From Bin125 sp026705025 (GTDB lineage: Bacteria; Chloroflexota; Dehalococcoidia; Bin125), in the NCBI GenBank assembly GCA_026705025.1, contig JAPPBN010000026.1:186001-250000 (forward strand): DNA of 64,000 bases, read 5' to 3'. The notes under the pieces are model-generated. The model made no database searches. It was not told where the DNA came from and saw nothing but the letters and a program-made list of their open reading frames with translations. Position numbers and translations under genes: made by a program. Shown one piece after another: positions 42,016-50,509 of the stretch; position 1 is the stretch's first letter, and each line of letters begins with the position of its first letter.

Positions 42016-42873
42016 TTAGATCTGAGAGTAGCCCGAACCCGGTGAGGTGACGCCAGTGCCGGCTGGCTCCTTGCCACCCATGTCCCAGCCAAACTCTTTG
42101 AGAATTTCCTGAGAGTAGGTGACGCGTCCGGAGACCTTGTCCAGCGGCTCGGTGGCAAGCAACAGGGCGGCTTGCGCCATGATCTCAACCGATTCACTGT
42201 CGTTCGGGTCACGGCCTTCCATCAGTCGGTGATGGACGACGCCCGGTGTTGGCACGATTTGCGACGGGCTGTAACAAGTGACGGAGATGCCATGCTGGTG
42301 GACCTCGGACGCCAGACCCTGGGTGAACCGCTCAAGCGCGGCCTTCTCGGCGCCGTAGAGCGTCCCGCCGCCGCCGTCGCCCTCGTACGGGCCACGGCCC
42401 GGGCCGATGGCCGCCGCCGACGAGACATTGACGATGGCGCCCGAGCTGCGCTCGATCATGCCACCTTCATTGAGACAGAGCTGGCTCATGTAGAACGGGC
42501 CGTGGAAGTTGACGGCCGTCGAACGCAGCCAACGGCGGACGGGGAAGTCCTTGACCGGGATGAAGTACGTGAGCGCGGCGTTGTTGACCAGCACGTCCGG
42601 CTGGCCGTAGGTGTCGATGCAGGACTGCACGATGCCGGCGCACTCCTCGTACTCGGAAACGTTGCCGGCGACCGCCGTGGCCTCGCCGCCGGCGTCGCGA
42701 ATGTTCTTGATCGTCATTTCCAGGGAACCGGGCAGCGGGTGCGTCCCTTCCTGGACCGTACGCGCCGTCGCGATGACTTTCGCGCCCTCGGCCGCGAAAC
42801 ACTCGGCGATTGCGGCGCCGATGCCGCGGCTTGCTCCTGTGACGATGGCGACCTTGCCGTCCAACTTGCCCAT
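42016..42873 (-). CDS. SDR family NAD(P)-dependent oxidoreductase
   Basis: 285 aa. ATG 42873 has GGAG 6 nt upstream and gives MGKLDGKVAIVTGASRGIG; the frame continues upstream without support. NNAAL, NVSSAAAIG and YGAEK supply the catalytic site; a glycine-rich loop (PYEGDGGGGTLYGAEK) inserted just before the Tyr is unusual. The C-terminal 40 residues (FGWDMGGKEPAGTGV) extend past the usual SDR end. Substrate unknown. Confidence 0.88.
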   Translation of the reverse strand: MGKLDGKVAIVTGASRGIGAAIAECFAAEGAKVIATARTVQEGTHPLPGSLEMTIKNIRDAGGEATAVAGNVSEYEECAGIVQSCIDTYGQPDVLVNNAALTYFIPVKDFPVRRWLRSTAVNFHGPFYMSQLCLNEGGMIERSSGAIVNVSSAAAIGPGRGPYEGDGGGGTLYGAEKAALERFTQGLASEVHQHGISVTCYSPSQIVPTPGVVHHRLMEGRDPNDSESVEIMAQAALLLATEPLDKVSGRVTYSQEILKEFGWDMGGKEPAGTGVTSPGSGYSQI

Positions 42874-42966
42874 GTCATTCTCCAGTCGTTTGGTCGGGTG
42901 CTGTGACTTGGTATTGATGAGCATCATAGCGAAGGATTTCACAAACAAGATTCGAGTGCCGGCGGA

Positions 42967-42972
42967 TAGGAT
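42967..42972 (+). promoter_or_regulatory. Putative leaderless -10 box (TAGGAT)
   Basis: TAGGAT ends 6 nt before ATG 42979. No ribosome-binding site is present. Confidence 0.45.
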
Positions 42973-42978
42973 CGGCGC

Positions 42979-44214
42979 ATGGAACGCGTCGTCATTGTTG
43001 GAGCGTCCCTCGCCGGGTTGAACGCAGCAGAAGCGCTGCGCGACGACGGATTCGAGGGACGGATCACGTTGATCGGTGAGGAGCCGCAGCGCCCGTACGA
43101 TCGGCCGCCGCTCTCCAAGCAACTGCTGACGGGAGAATGGGATACCGATCGGCTGCCGCTTCGCTCAGCGGACGAGTTCGCGCAATTGCAGCTTGAGTTT
43201 CTTGGCGGTCGAGCAGCGACGGGGCTCGATGTCGGGCAGCAGCTGGTCGCCCTGGACGATGGTCAATCAGTCGAGTTTGACGGTCTGGTCATCGCAAGCG
43301 GGGCGCGGGAGATTCGGCTGCCATTTGGACGGGAGCTTGCCGGAGTCCACGCGTTGAGAAGCCAGGCAGACGCGCTTCGCATCCGTGACGACATGGAGGC
43401 CGGCGGCAAACTCGCGGTGATCGGCGCCGGCTTCATTGGGGCCGAGGTCGCGTCGTCTGCCAGAGCGCGCGGACTGGAAGTCGCAATGATCGAAGCCTTG
43501 GCTGCGCCGATGATTGGGCCACTGGGCGATGAGCTTGCCGACTGGGCCGCCGACTTGCACCTGGCAGCCGGTGTGAGGTTGTACATGCGCTCGAAGGTGA
43601 CAGATCTGATCGGTTCGGGCCGCGTGGAGGCCGTTGGGCTGGAAGACGGATCGCGGATTGCGGCTGACACGGTTGTCGTGGGTATCGGCGTGCGACCGAA
43701 TGTCGAGTGGCTGGAGGGGTCAGGTCTGACGATTGGCGACGGCGTCGTCTGTGACCAGTTCTGCCGCGCCGCGCCGATGATCTATGCAGCCGGCGATATC
43801 GCTCGCTGGCCGAACGTGCTGTTCACGCACTTTCGCTACGACCAACCGCAGCGCACCACGCGGATTGAGCATTGGACCAACGCCGTTGAGCAGGGGATGG
43901 CAGCGGCCCGCAACCTGTTGCTCGAGAGCCGTGGCGAAGCACTCGAAGCGTTTGCGCCGGTGCCGTATTTCTGGTCCGACCAACATGGCCTGAGCATCAT
44001 GGCGTCGGGCGTGACCTCTCCGCGCGACGAGTTTCAGCTTGTTCACGGCTCTCTGGAGTCGAACCGATTCGCCGCGATCTACGGCTTGCGCGGTCACCTC
44101 ACGGGCGTGGTCGCCGTCGGCTGGCCGCGGATGTTGCGCCGCTACCAGGCGCTGATTCGTCGGCAGGTGAGCTGGGAAGAGGCGTTGGAGTCGGCCCGCG
44201 AAATCGAGGACTGA
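42979..44214 (+). CDS. FAD-dependent ferredoxin reductase-like oxidoreductase
   Basis: 411 aa, two-dinucleotide-binding-domain flavoprotein of the rhodocoxin/putidaredoxin reductase group. FAD motif VGASLAGLNAAEALRDDGF, the RPYDRPPLSKQLL segment, NAD motif VIGAGFIGAEVASSARARGL, and the second FAD contact IYAAGDIARWPN. It lacks redox cysteines. It would transfer electrons from NADH to a 2Fe-2S ferredoxin for an oxygenase or P450; neither partner is next to it. It is convergent with the reductase at 44216 (1-nt gap). Confidence 0.92.
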   Translation: MERVVIVGASLAGLNAAEALRDDGFEGRITLIGEEPQRPYDRPPLSKQLLTGEWDTDRLPLRSADEFAQLQLEFLGGRAATGLDVGQQLVALDDGQSVEFDGLVIASGAREIRLPFGRELAGVHALRSQADALRIRDDMEAGGKLAVIGAGFIGAEVASSARARGLEVAMIEALAAPMIGPLGDELADWAADLHLAAGVRLYMRSKVTDLIGSGRVEAVGLEDGSRIAADTVVVGIGVRPNVEWLEGSGLTIGDGVVCDQFCRAAPMIYAAGDIARWPNVLFTHFRYDQPQRTTRIEHWTNAVEQGMAAARNLLLESRGEALEAFAPVPYFWSDQHGLSIMASGVTSPRDEFQLVHGSLESNRFAAIYGLRGHLTGVVAVGWPRMLRRYQALIRRQVSWEEALESAREIED

Positions 44215-44215
44215 G

Positions 44216-45397
44216 TCACGGGGCCGTTTGCCAGGCAGCGACCCGACGGCTTCGGCGCTCGGCGACGGCAGCGGCCGCGTCGACCAGTGCCTTGCCAGGT
44301 CCGAGCCGGCCCTGGAACGATGTGTAGCTCGACTCGCCTCGAACGATTCGGCAGAACGCGGTCCAGAATCGGTTCGATCGACGCAGGAGTTGTACGTACG
44401 GCCAGGGCGACTGGTGGAACAGGGCCTGAAGCTGTCTGGCGACTCGGAGTTCGGGCTCAATCTCGCATTCGATCGACCGTTGATAACCGGACAGGTCCGC
44501 TGCTTCCCCGGACAGGAACTTCAGTGAGGTTTGCGCAGCGAGTTGGGCGCTGTGAATCGCGTTGCCGATGCCTTCGCCCGAGAGCGGGTCGACGAGTCCG
44601 GCAGCGTCGCCGATGAAGGCGATGCGTCCGGCGACCAATGCGCTGTCGGGATCCCTGAGCGGCAGGTGATGTCCCCGCAGATCGGTCAACGCCGAACCAT
44701 CGAAAGACTCACAACCCGCGTACTTCGACAGTTCCGTTCGAAGCGTCGGCGCCGCGGCAGGAAATCCACCCAGACCGACATTGCAGTGGTCGGTCTTGGG
44801 GAACACCCAGCCGTAGCCGCCCGGCATCGATCCGAGTTCGAGTCCGACCGCGTCGCTCCAACGGTCGCCGGCGCGTTGCTCCGAGCGGGAGGCGTTGCCT
44901 TCCAGCGCCACCGCGCCGCGTAGTCTCGGCAACCCGAGCGACCGCCTGACGATCCCGTTTGCTCCGTCGGCCGCGACAATCACTGCGGCTTGATGGACGT
45001 CGCCGTTGGTGAGTGTGACGGCTGTGCCGTCGATCTGCCGAACTGGCGACCCGTCGCGAAAATCCGCTCCCTCGTCGACTGCTTGCTCGGCCATGTAGGC
45101 ATCGAGTCGCGAGCGCTGGGTCATGATCGCCAGGGGCTGGTGATAGCGATGTTCAAACTCCCAGGAGCGCTTGTAACGGACGCGAAAGGACATGATCGTC
45201 TGCTCGGAGACGGGATCAAGTGAGTAGGGCAACAGGTTGAGTGCCGACACGAGCACGCCGCCGCCACACGGTTTATCGCGCGGAAAGTCGGCGCGGTCGA
45301 GCAAGAGCACGCTCGCACCCGCCAGGGCAAGGTCGTACGCCGCTGTCGATCCGCCGGGGCCGGCGCCGACGACTATGACGTCCCAGCTTCTTGCCAT
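44216..45397 (-). CDS. Geranylgeranyl reductase family FAD-dependent oxidoreductase
   Basis: 393 aa. FAD motif VVGAGPGGSTAAYDLALAGA, the family sequence FPRDKPCGGGV, and GDAAGLVDPLSGEGIGNAIH at the second FAD site. The family saturates isoprenoid chains of lipids, quinones or chlorophyll; here a role on the menaquinone tail or other prenyl lipid is plausible. ATG 45397 is chosen over GTG 45406. The first 25 nt overlap the end of plsY, implying one transcript. Confidence 0.87.
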   Translation of the reverse strand: MARSWDVIVVGAGPGGSTAAYDLALAGASVLLLDRADFPRDKPCGGGVLVSALNLLPYSLDPVSEQTIMSFRVRYKRSWEFEHRYHQPLAIMTQRSRLDAYMAEQAVDEGADFRDGSPVRQIDGTAVTLTNGDVHQAAVIVAADGANGIVRRSLGLPRLRGAVALEGNASRSEQRAGDRWSDAVGLELGSMPGGYGWVFPKTDHCNVGLGGFPAAAPTLRTELSKYAGCESFDGSALTDLRGHHLPLRDPDSALVAGRIAFIGDAAGLVDPLSGEGIGNAIHSAQLAAQTSLKFLSGEAADLSGYQRSIECEIEPELRVARQLQALFHQSPWPYVQLLRRSNRFWTAFCRIVRGESSYTSFQGRLGPGKALVDAAAAVAERRSRRVAAWQTAP

Positions 45398-45942
45398 TTG
45401 TCCCACACTGTCTTGAGGCCTGCCGCAATCGGCGCCGCGAAGCAGAAGATGATTGCTTCAATCGGCTCACCGAACGCTATCGCCAGGAACGGCAACGGCG
45501 CCGCGACCAGCAGGATGCCGAGTTCTGCGATTCGGGTGATCAGGTAGGTCAGGCCGCCAACCACGAACGTGACTCCAAACTGCCAGGGCAGAAATGCTCC
45601 GGCGGCTCCAAGGCCCGTCGCGGCCGCGCGGCCTCCATTGAACCGTAGGAACAGCGGCCACATGTGGCCGACCATCACCAGTCCACCGGCGGCCATCCAC
45701 CAGCCCAGGTCAAGGCCCCACCAGCGCGCGATCGAGACGGCCAGCAGCCCCTTGCCGATGTCAGTGACGATGATCACCGCGCCGAAGAAATGTCCCGCGC
45801 CCATGCGCGCCGCATTGGCCGCGCCGACGTTGCCGTCGCCGACCGCACGCAGATCCTGTCCGGTGCGCCAACGGAAGACCAACCAGGAGACAGGCACCGA
45901 GCCCAACAGGTAGGCGAGGATCAACGTGACAGCCTCGGGCAT
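45373..45942 (-). CDS. plsY: Glycerol-3-phosphate acyltransferase (PlsY)
   Basis: 189 aa membrane protein that transfers an acyl group from acyl phosphate to glycerol-3-phosphate, the first step of phospholipid synthesis. Conserved parts: YLLGSVPVSWLVFRW, GDGNVGAANAARMG (for GSGNIGATN), DIGKGLLAV and GHMWPLFLRFNGGRAAATGL. The last box reads GGRAAAT instead of GGKGVAT, a notable divergence in a catalytic motif. Five hydrophobic spans. AAGGA precedes the ATG. Confidence 0.88.
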   Translation of the reverse strand: MPEAVTLILAYLLGSVPVSWLVFRWRTGQDLRAVGDGNVGAANAARMGAGHFFGAVIIVTDIGKGLLAVSIARWWGLDLGWWMAAGGLVMVGHMWPLFLRFNGGRAAATGLGAAGAFLPWQFGVTFVVGGLTYLITRIAELGILLVAAPLPFLAIAFGEPIEAIIFCFAAPIAAGLKTVWDKWQEAGTS

Positions 45943-45981
45943 GGCTGTTCCTTGGGGCGCGAACGCTCTACTTGTTGCCCT

Positions 45982-46914
45982 CTACTGACTGTTTGTGTAG
46001 ATGGGCGTCAGCCAGTGCGAATAGGAATCGCGGTTGCCGATGATTGCGTCGAAGTAGAGCCGTTCGAGCTGAGCGGTGATCGGCCCCGTCTCCCCGTTGT
46101 TGATCATGCGGCGGTCCACGGAAGCAATCGGCGTCACATGCGCGGCCGTACCAGTCATGAAGACTTCTTCGGCAAGCCACAGCTCGGACCGATCCAGCGT
46201 GCGCTCAACGGTGGGAATCCCCAGTTCCTGCTCGGCCAGCTCCATCACCGTGTTGCGAGTGATGCCGACGAGGATGTTGTCGCTGCTGGGTGGGGTGTAG
46301 ATCACGCCGTCATTGATGATGAAGATGTTCTCGCCCGAGCCCTCAGAGACGTGTCCGTCTTCGTTGAGCATGATCGCTTCGTCGAATCCGGCGGTCTCCG
46401 CCTCGGTCTTGGCCAATGCGGAGTTGATGTACGCGCCGGTGACCTTGGCGCGGACGGGGATGGACTGATCCTCGGTCCGCCGCCAGGACGAGGTCACCAC
46501 GTGGACGCCGCCGGTCGTGTCGAGGTAGGCGCCCCAGGGGATGAGGAAGCAGAGGAAATCGTCGGCCACGCCATGCAGGCGAACGCCCAGCGCCTCGGCC
46601 GACTTGTAAACCATTGGTCTGACGTACACGTCTTGCTTGAAGCCGCTGCGCTGGACCAGGTCAACCGTGATCTCGCAGAGCTCGTCGTCCGAGAGCGGCA
46701 GGTCCATCATCAATGCCCGGGCCGATTGGCGCAGGCGCTCGTAGTGCTCGCGCATGCGGAACAGATACAACTGCTCGTGCTCGGCGTTCCAGTTGGCGCG
46801 AATGCCCTCGAATACGGCAGTCCCGTAGTGCAGAGCATGGGTCATGATGCTGATCTTGGCCTCCGACAGGGGCATCACTTCGCCTTGTAGGTAGGCCATT
46901 TCAGTGCCGGACAT
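45982..46914 (-). CDS. ilvE: Branched-chain amino acid aminotransferase (IlvE)
   Basis: 310 aa fold-type IV PLP enzyme, last step of Leu, Ile and Val synthesis. Marks: MTHALHYGTAVFEGIRAN, the PLP lysine in GAYINSALAKTEA, EGSGENIFII and VGITRNTVMELA. Length and N-terminus are typical. GAGGAG lies before the ATG. It is 3.6 kb from ilvBNC and transcribed the other way, so it is probably independently controlled. Confidence 0.95.
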   Translation of the reverse strand: MSGTEMAYLQGEVMPLSEAKISIMTHALHYGTAVFEGIRANWNAEHEQLYLFRMREHYERLRQSARALMMDLPLSDDELCEITVDLVQRSGFKQDVYVRPMVYKSAEALGVRLHGVADDFLCFLIPWGAYLDTTGGVHVVTSSWRRTEDQSIPVRAKVTGAYINSALAKTEAETAGFDEAIMLNEDGHVSEGSGENIFIINDGVIYTPPSSDNILVGITRNTVMELAEQELGIPTVERTLDRSELWLAEEVFMTGTAAHVTPIASVDRRMINNGETGPITAQLERLYFDAIIGNRDSYSHWLTPIYTNSQ

Positions 46915-47069
46915 CGCGCGCTCCTCGTGAACATGAGGTTAAGGCAGAAGCATTACCCGTCACGATACACGCGACCTACCGGCGGTTCATTGCTCAAGTG
47001 GTAGTCGGTAACGGGGCATGCTGTCACACCGATCGAAACGGGAGAAGAGGCCGTGCCTCAAGCATTGCG

Positions 47070-48071
47070 TCAGCGCACGGCGACCGCCGGGTCGGTGGGC
47101 CGTGGAATCTGGTACCAGGGTTGGTCGCAGAAGTCGAGATCTTCCTGTGTGAGTTGAACTTCGGCGTAGCGCAGCGAGTCCTCGATCTGCTCGGCCCGGG
47201 ATGCTCCGACAATTGCTGATGTGATGCCGTCTTGCGCTAGCACCCAGGAAATGGCTGCGTGCGTGATGCTCTGGTCGCGTTCGGCGAAGTAATCCTGCAG
47301 CCACGCAACCTGTTCGCGCTGGATCTCATCCCAGTAACGACCCTGGTAGAGCTGCGAGGTCCTGCTGTTCGTGAACCAGTTGTCCCCCTGCAGCTCTGAC
47401 ATGTCTCGATAGCGCCCGGTCAGGAAGCCGCCCGCGAGTGGGTTGAAGCAGATCACGCCGACGCCCTGATCACGGCAGAGCGGCAGCAGATCGCTCTCGA
47501 TGTCGCGCCAGAGGATGTTGTAGCGCGGCTGATCGCAAACGAATCGGGTAATCCCGGCCTTGTCCGACGCGCCGAGCGCCAGGCCCAGCTGCCAGGCGCG
47601 GAAGTTTGAGGCGCCCACGTAGCGCACCTTGCCCCAGCGCACGAGATCATCGAGGGCCTGCATCGTCTCTTCGATTGGCGTCGATGAATCGGGTCCGTGC
47701 AGCTGATACAGATCGATGTAGTCGGTGCCCAGCCGACGCAGCGAATCGTCGACCGCCGAGAGAAGGTGTTGCCTCGAGTTGCCGCGCTGGTGCGGCATGG
47801 GGCCGGTCGGGACGAAACCCTTGGTCGCGACGATCACCTGATCGCGCGGCCGGCCGGCCAGCCACTTGCCAATGATCTCCTCGGTTCCGCCGATGTTCGT
47901 GTTGCCTGCCGGGTACGCGTCGGAGGTGTCGAGGAAGGTCACGCCAGCGTCGAAGGCGGTATCGAGAATCCGATGCGCCTCGTCCATCTCGGTCCTCAAA
48001 CCGAACGTCATGGTGCCCAGGCAGATCTCCGAGACCCGCAGTCCTGTGCTTCCCAACCTGCGATAACGCAT
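47070..48071 (-). CDS. Aldo/keto reductase
   Basis: 333 aa TIM-barrel NADPH-dependent reductase of the YajO/YghZ-like group. The catalytic tetrad is visible: Asp and Tyr in FLDTSDAYPAG, Lys in VATKGF and His in YQLHGPD. Cofactor region SAIVGASRAEQIEDSLR. ATG 48071 has GGAG 8 nt upstream; an upstream open frame is not supported. The 155-nt gap to ilvE holds no feature I can name. Confidence 0.92.
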   Translation of the reverse strand: MRYRRLGSTGLRVSEICLGTMTFGLRTEMDEAHRILDTAFDAGVTFLDTSDAYPAGNTNIGGTEEIIGKWLAGRPRDQVIVATKGFVPTGPMPHQRGNSRQHLLSAVDDSLRRLGTDYIDLYQLHGPDSSTPIEETMQALDDLVRWGKVRYVGASNFRAWQLGLALGASDKAGITRFVCDQPRYNILWRDIESDLLPLCRDQGVGVICFNPLAGGFLTGRYRDMSELQGDNWFTNSRTSQLYQGRYWDEIQREQVAWLQDYFAERDQSITHAAISWVLAQDGITSAIVGASRAEQIEDSLRYAEVQLTQEDLDFCDQPWYQIPRPTDPAVAVR

Positions 48072-48136
48072 GTACTGCTCCTCTCGGACGAATTGAAATG
48101 CAAGGTGAGAGCGTATCGCGTTGCGGCTAGATGCTG

Positions 48137-48550
48137 CTACAGCACCATCTGGGTCTGCGTGACCTGGGCGACGAGTTTGCCCTCCGGACTGAGGATGGTG
48201 GTCTGCCAGACCTGGGTGCGGCGGCCCCGATGCATGGGGCGGCACTCACCTCGCAGGGTGGTTCCTTCGACGCCGCCGCGGAAGAAGTTGGTCTTGGACT
48301 CAATCGTGGTGGTGCCAGCGCCGGGAGGAAGGTTGGCGCTCGTGCCAACAGCGCCCAGGGTGTCGGCGAAGGCCATGATCGCGCCGCCGTGCATCAGCCC
48401 GGGAGCCGTGCAGAGCTCGCGCCTGACGTCGATCTCGGCGACGATCAGGTCGGGCTCGACGGATACCAGGCGGACGCCAAGGTGCTCGGGCAGCAGCCCT
48501 CGAAAGCCCTGGCGAAACGGCTCGACATCGAGCGTTGATGTATCGGACAT
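48137..48550 (-). CDS. PaaI-family hotdog thioesterase
   Basis: 137 aa single hotdog domain. The central helix motif LMHGGAIMAFADTLGAVGTS contains the HGG element and the catalytic acidic residue. It hydrolyses an aromatic or acyl-CoA thioester. GGGA precedes the ATG. Divergent from the metallo-beta-lactamase gene at 48616. Confidence 0.9.
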   Translation of the reverse strand: MSDTSTLDVEPFRQGFRGLLPEHLGVRLVSVEPDLIVAEIDVRRELCTAPGLMHGGAIMAFADTLGAVGTSANLPPGAGTTTIESKTNFFRGGVEGTTLRGECRPMHRGRRTQVWQTTILSPEGKLVAQVTQTQMVL

Positions 48551-48603
48551 TGCGCGATTCCCTCATCCAGCGGGCGCGCACTGAATCAACCAGCCTGTGG
48601 TGA

Positions 48604-48609
48604 TAACGT
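48604..48609 (+). promoter_or_regulatory. Putative leaderless -10 box (TAACGT)
   Basis: TAACGT ends 6 nt before ATG 48616, with no Shine-Dalgarno. Confidence 0.4.
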
Positions 48610-48615
48610 CACGCC

Positions 48616-49521
48616 ATGAGCGCTACGCCAATCTATCGGGTGGGCTCGCGCGAGGTGCGCGTGCTGTCGGACGGGGTGATCTGGCTCGATGCCGGGGCCG
48701 TGTTCGGGCTCGTGCCGAAAGTCATGTGGCAGCGCGTGACCGGCGAGACCAATGAGCTCAACCAGATCCCGCTGGCCCTCAACTGCCTGCTGCTGCAGTC
48801 GGACGGCAAGACGGTTCTGATTGAGACCGGCCAGGGCAACAAGGACTTCGAGCAGACGAGGCGTCGAGGCTGGGAACCCGATCACGGCAAGCTGATCGAG
48901 GACCTGGCTCGCAACGGCGTACAGCCTGCCGATGTCGACATCGTGATCAACACCCACCTCCACAACGACCACACGGGATGGAACACGATCGAGAACGGCG
49001 ATGGCGATCTGGCTGTGACGTTCCCGAACGCCCGCTACTACATTCAGCGCGGCGAATGGGAAGACGCGATGCATCCCAACGAGCGCACACGCGCGACATA
49101 CTTACCCGAGAACCTGCTCCCGGTCGAGGCAGCGGGGCAGGTCGAGTTCATCGACGGCGAGACCCAGATCACGTCCGACATCACCGTGATCGAGACCCCA
49201 GGCCACACGGCGGAGCATGCCTCGGTGGTGATCGCCAATGGCGGTGAGTCCGCCATCTATCTGGGCGACATGATCCAGCACCAGGTGCAGTTGGAGCGGA
49301 TCGCCTGGCTGTCTGCGTTCGATGTATTGCCGTTAATCAACCTGGAGACCAAGAAGCGACTCATCGCAGACGCGATTGAACATCAGTCACTTCTGGTCGC
49401 GGTGCACAATCCATTCCCCGGCGTCGGTCGACTGAGCGCCGGGGAGCGAGGCCGGAACGTGTGGAGCTCGGAAGAGCCGCACGCGCTGGTAGAGACCACA
49501 GACGCAGTCCCAGCAGACTGA
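48616..49521 (+). CDS. MBL-fold metallo-hydrolase
   Basis: 301 aa cytoplasmic metallo-beta-lactamase fold enzyme. The two-metal site is seen as NTHLHNDHTGWN (HxHxDH), TPGHTAEHASVV, and the Asp in YLGDMIQHQVQ. N-terminal family feature NCLLLQSDGKTVLIETGQG. It resembles lactonase or quorum-quenching type members in length, but the substrate is not fixed by motif. Followed 25 nt later by a gene of unknown role. Confidence 0.9.
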   Translation: MSATPIYRVGSREVRVLSDGVIWLDAGAVFGLVPKVMWQRVTGETNELNQIPLALNCLLLQSDGKTVLIETGQGNKDFEQTRRRGWEPDHGKLIEDLARNGVQPADVDIVINTHLHNDHTGWNTIENGDGDLAVTFPNARYYIQRGEWEDAMHPNERTRATYLPENLLPVEAAGQVEFIDGETQITSDITVIETPGHTAEHASVVIANGGESAIYLGDMIQHQVQLERIAWLSAFDVLPLINLETKKRLIADAIEHQSLLVAVHNPFPGVGRLSAGERGRNVWSSEEPHALVETTDAVPAD

Positions 49522-49546
49522 TTAGCTGGAGCGAAAGAGCGAAGAC

Positions 49547-50197
49547 ATGGCATTTGGCGAACACCCGCTTGGCGGCGGTCCGGGAATGGACATGGATCCC
49601 GCCGAGATCATGAAACACATCCCCAAGCCGCGCCGCAAGATCTGGCGGCAGGAGAAACTCGTCGACGACGTGTACCTGCAGTACCGCGACCGGACCGAGG
49701 AACTGCCGGAGCCGGATCTGGTCGAACGCATCTTCCTCATCGTCATGCGACGCGACCGTTGCCTCGCCGTTAGGCATGGCGACCGGCACGAACCCTGGTT
49801 GCTGCCGATTCTCGAGTTCGACATTGACCCGCGTCCCGAGCCATTGGATCCCGAGCTGGACCAGGACGCCCGGCGAGCCGCGCTGACGCAGACGATCAGC
49901 AGCGTTGTCGAGGACACGTGGCAAGTGCCGATTGACGATTGGTCTCAGCACACGCGAGTCCAGATGACTGCCCGGGAGTTGCAGGATGAGGTCGAGGTCG
50001 GCTCGCGCCGATACGAGATGGTCGTCATGGCCCAGGCCGGCGAGCCCCTGGAACTGGCCGAGGGAACTGAATGGGCCCGACGCTTCTTCCCATCTCGCGA
50101 GATCAACAGACTGCTGCGCGAGCGTTACCTTGACTACCCGGAGCTCGAGGCGGCGTACGAGCTACAGGTGATCGAGGCGGCCAAAGCGAGAACGTGA
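49547..50197 (+). CDS. Conserved-looking protein of unknown function (possible degenerate Nudix fold)
   Basis: 216 aa, soluble and acidic, rich in Glu, Asp and Arg. The N-terminus is GGGPGMDMDPAEIMKHIPKP. The middle IFLIVMRRDRCLAVRHGDR and the helix RRAALTQTISSVVEDTWQVP are arranged like a Nudix domain, but the Nudix box GX5EX7REUXEEXGU is not present, so I do not assign a reaction. Codon use is like its neighbours. It lies between the MBL gene and ilvBNC, same strand. Confidence 0.7.
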   Translation: MAFGEHPLGGGPGMDMDPAEIMKHIPKPRRKIWRQEKLVDDVYLQYRDRTEELPEPDLVERIFLIVMRRDRCLAVRHGDRHEPWLLPILEFDIDPRPEPLDPELDQDARRAALTQTISSVVEDTWQVPIDDWSQHTRVQMTARELQDEVEVGSRRYEMVVMAQAGEPLELAEGTEWARRFFPSREINRLLRERYLDYPELEAAYELQVIEAAKART

Positions 50198-50248
50198 TCG
50201 TTGCGGTAACAGACGTAACGCGTCGGAGCTAGTAGAGTCAGAACAGTC

Positions 50249-50371
50249 ATGACAGAGTACGCGCCCTCCACACTTGGAATCAGGTCAGGCGACGATAATG
50301 TCAGTCTGTCCGAGCGGCTCGTGCGCCGGGTACATGTCGCTGTAGCGGGCGGCCGCGCGTTCCGCGCCTGA
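50249..50371 (+). CDS. Possible leader peptide of the ilv operon
   Basis: ATG 50249 opens a 40-aa frame ending LVRRVHVAVAGGRAFRA, with one Leu and four Val within nine residues near its end, and stopping inside a hairpin (50366-50388). Leader peptides rich in the regulated amino acids control ilv operons in several phyla; here the enrichment is mild. It could equally be chance. Confidence 0.3.
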   Translation: MTEYAPSTLGIRSGDDNVSLSERLVRRVHVAVAGGRAFRA

Positions 50372-50388
50372 GTGGTCGGCGCTCAGGC
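50366..50388 (+). promoter_or_regulatory. Hairpin overlapping the leader stop codon
   Basis: GCCTGAGTG pairs with CGCTCAGGC (nine pairs, one G-T) around GTCGG. The UGA of the leader frame is inside the 5' arm, so ribosome position there would affect folding. No T-run follows, so it is not a classical terminator. Confidence 0.4.
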
Positions 50389-50509
50389 ACAAGCACGGAA
50401 CCAGCGCCGCCTCCACGGAATCGCCGAATCGACACATCCAACGACTCAACAACATGAATGAGTGCCCAACGCCCGGCAGCCATGCCGAGTGATGGTTGAG
50501 GAGAACGCC

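Larger units (their letters stand above)
50198..50509. other. Leader region upstream of ilvB (about 312 bp)
   Basis: Holds a possible 40-codon leader ORF (50249-50371), a 9-bp hairpin over its stop, and the ilvB ribosome-binding site (GGAG at 50500-50503). No T-box sequence was found. Confidence 0.5.

Noticed and set aside
46915..47069. tRNA gene in the ilvE / aldo-keto reductase gap
   Set aside because: No cloverleaf could be drawn and no TPsiC-like GTTCRA box is in place.
50198..50509. T-box riboswitch upstream of ilvB
   Set aside because: No AGGGUGGNACCGCG-like element or specifier-loop context was found.
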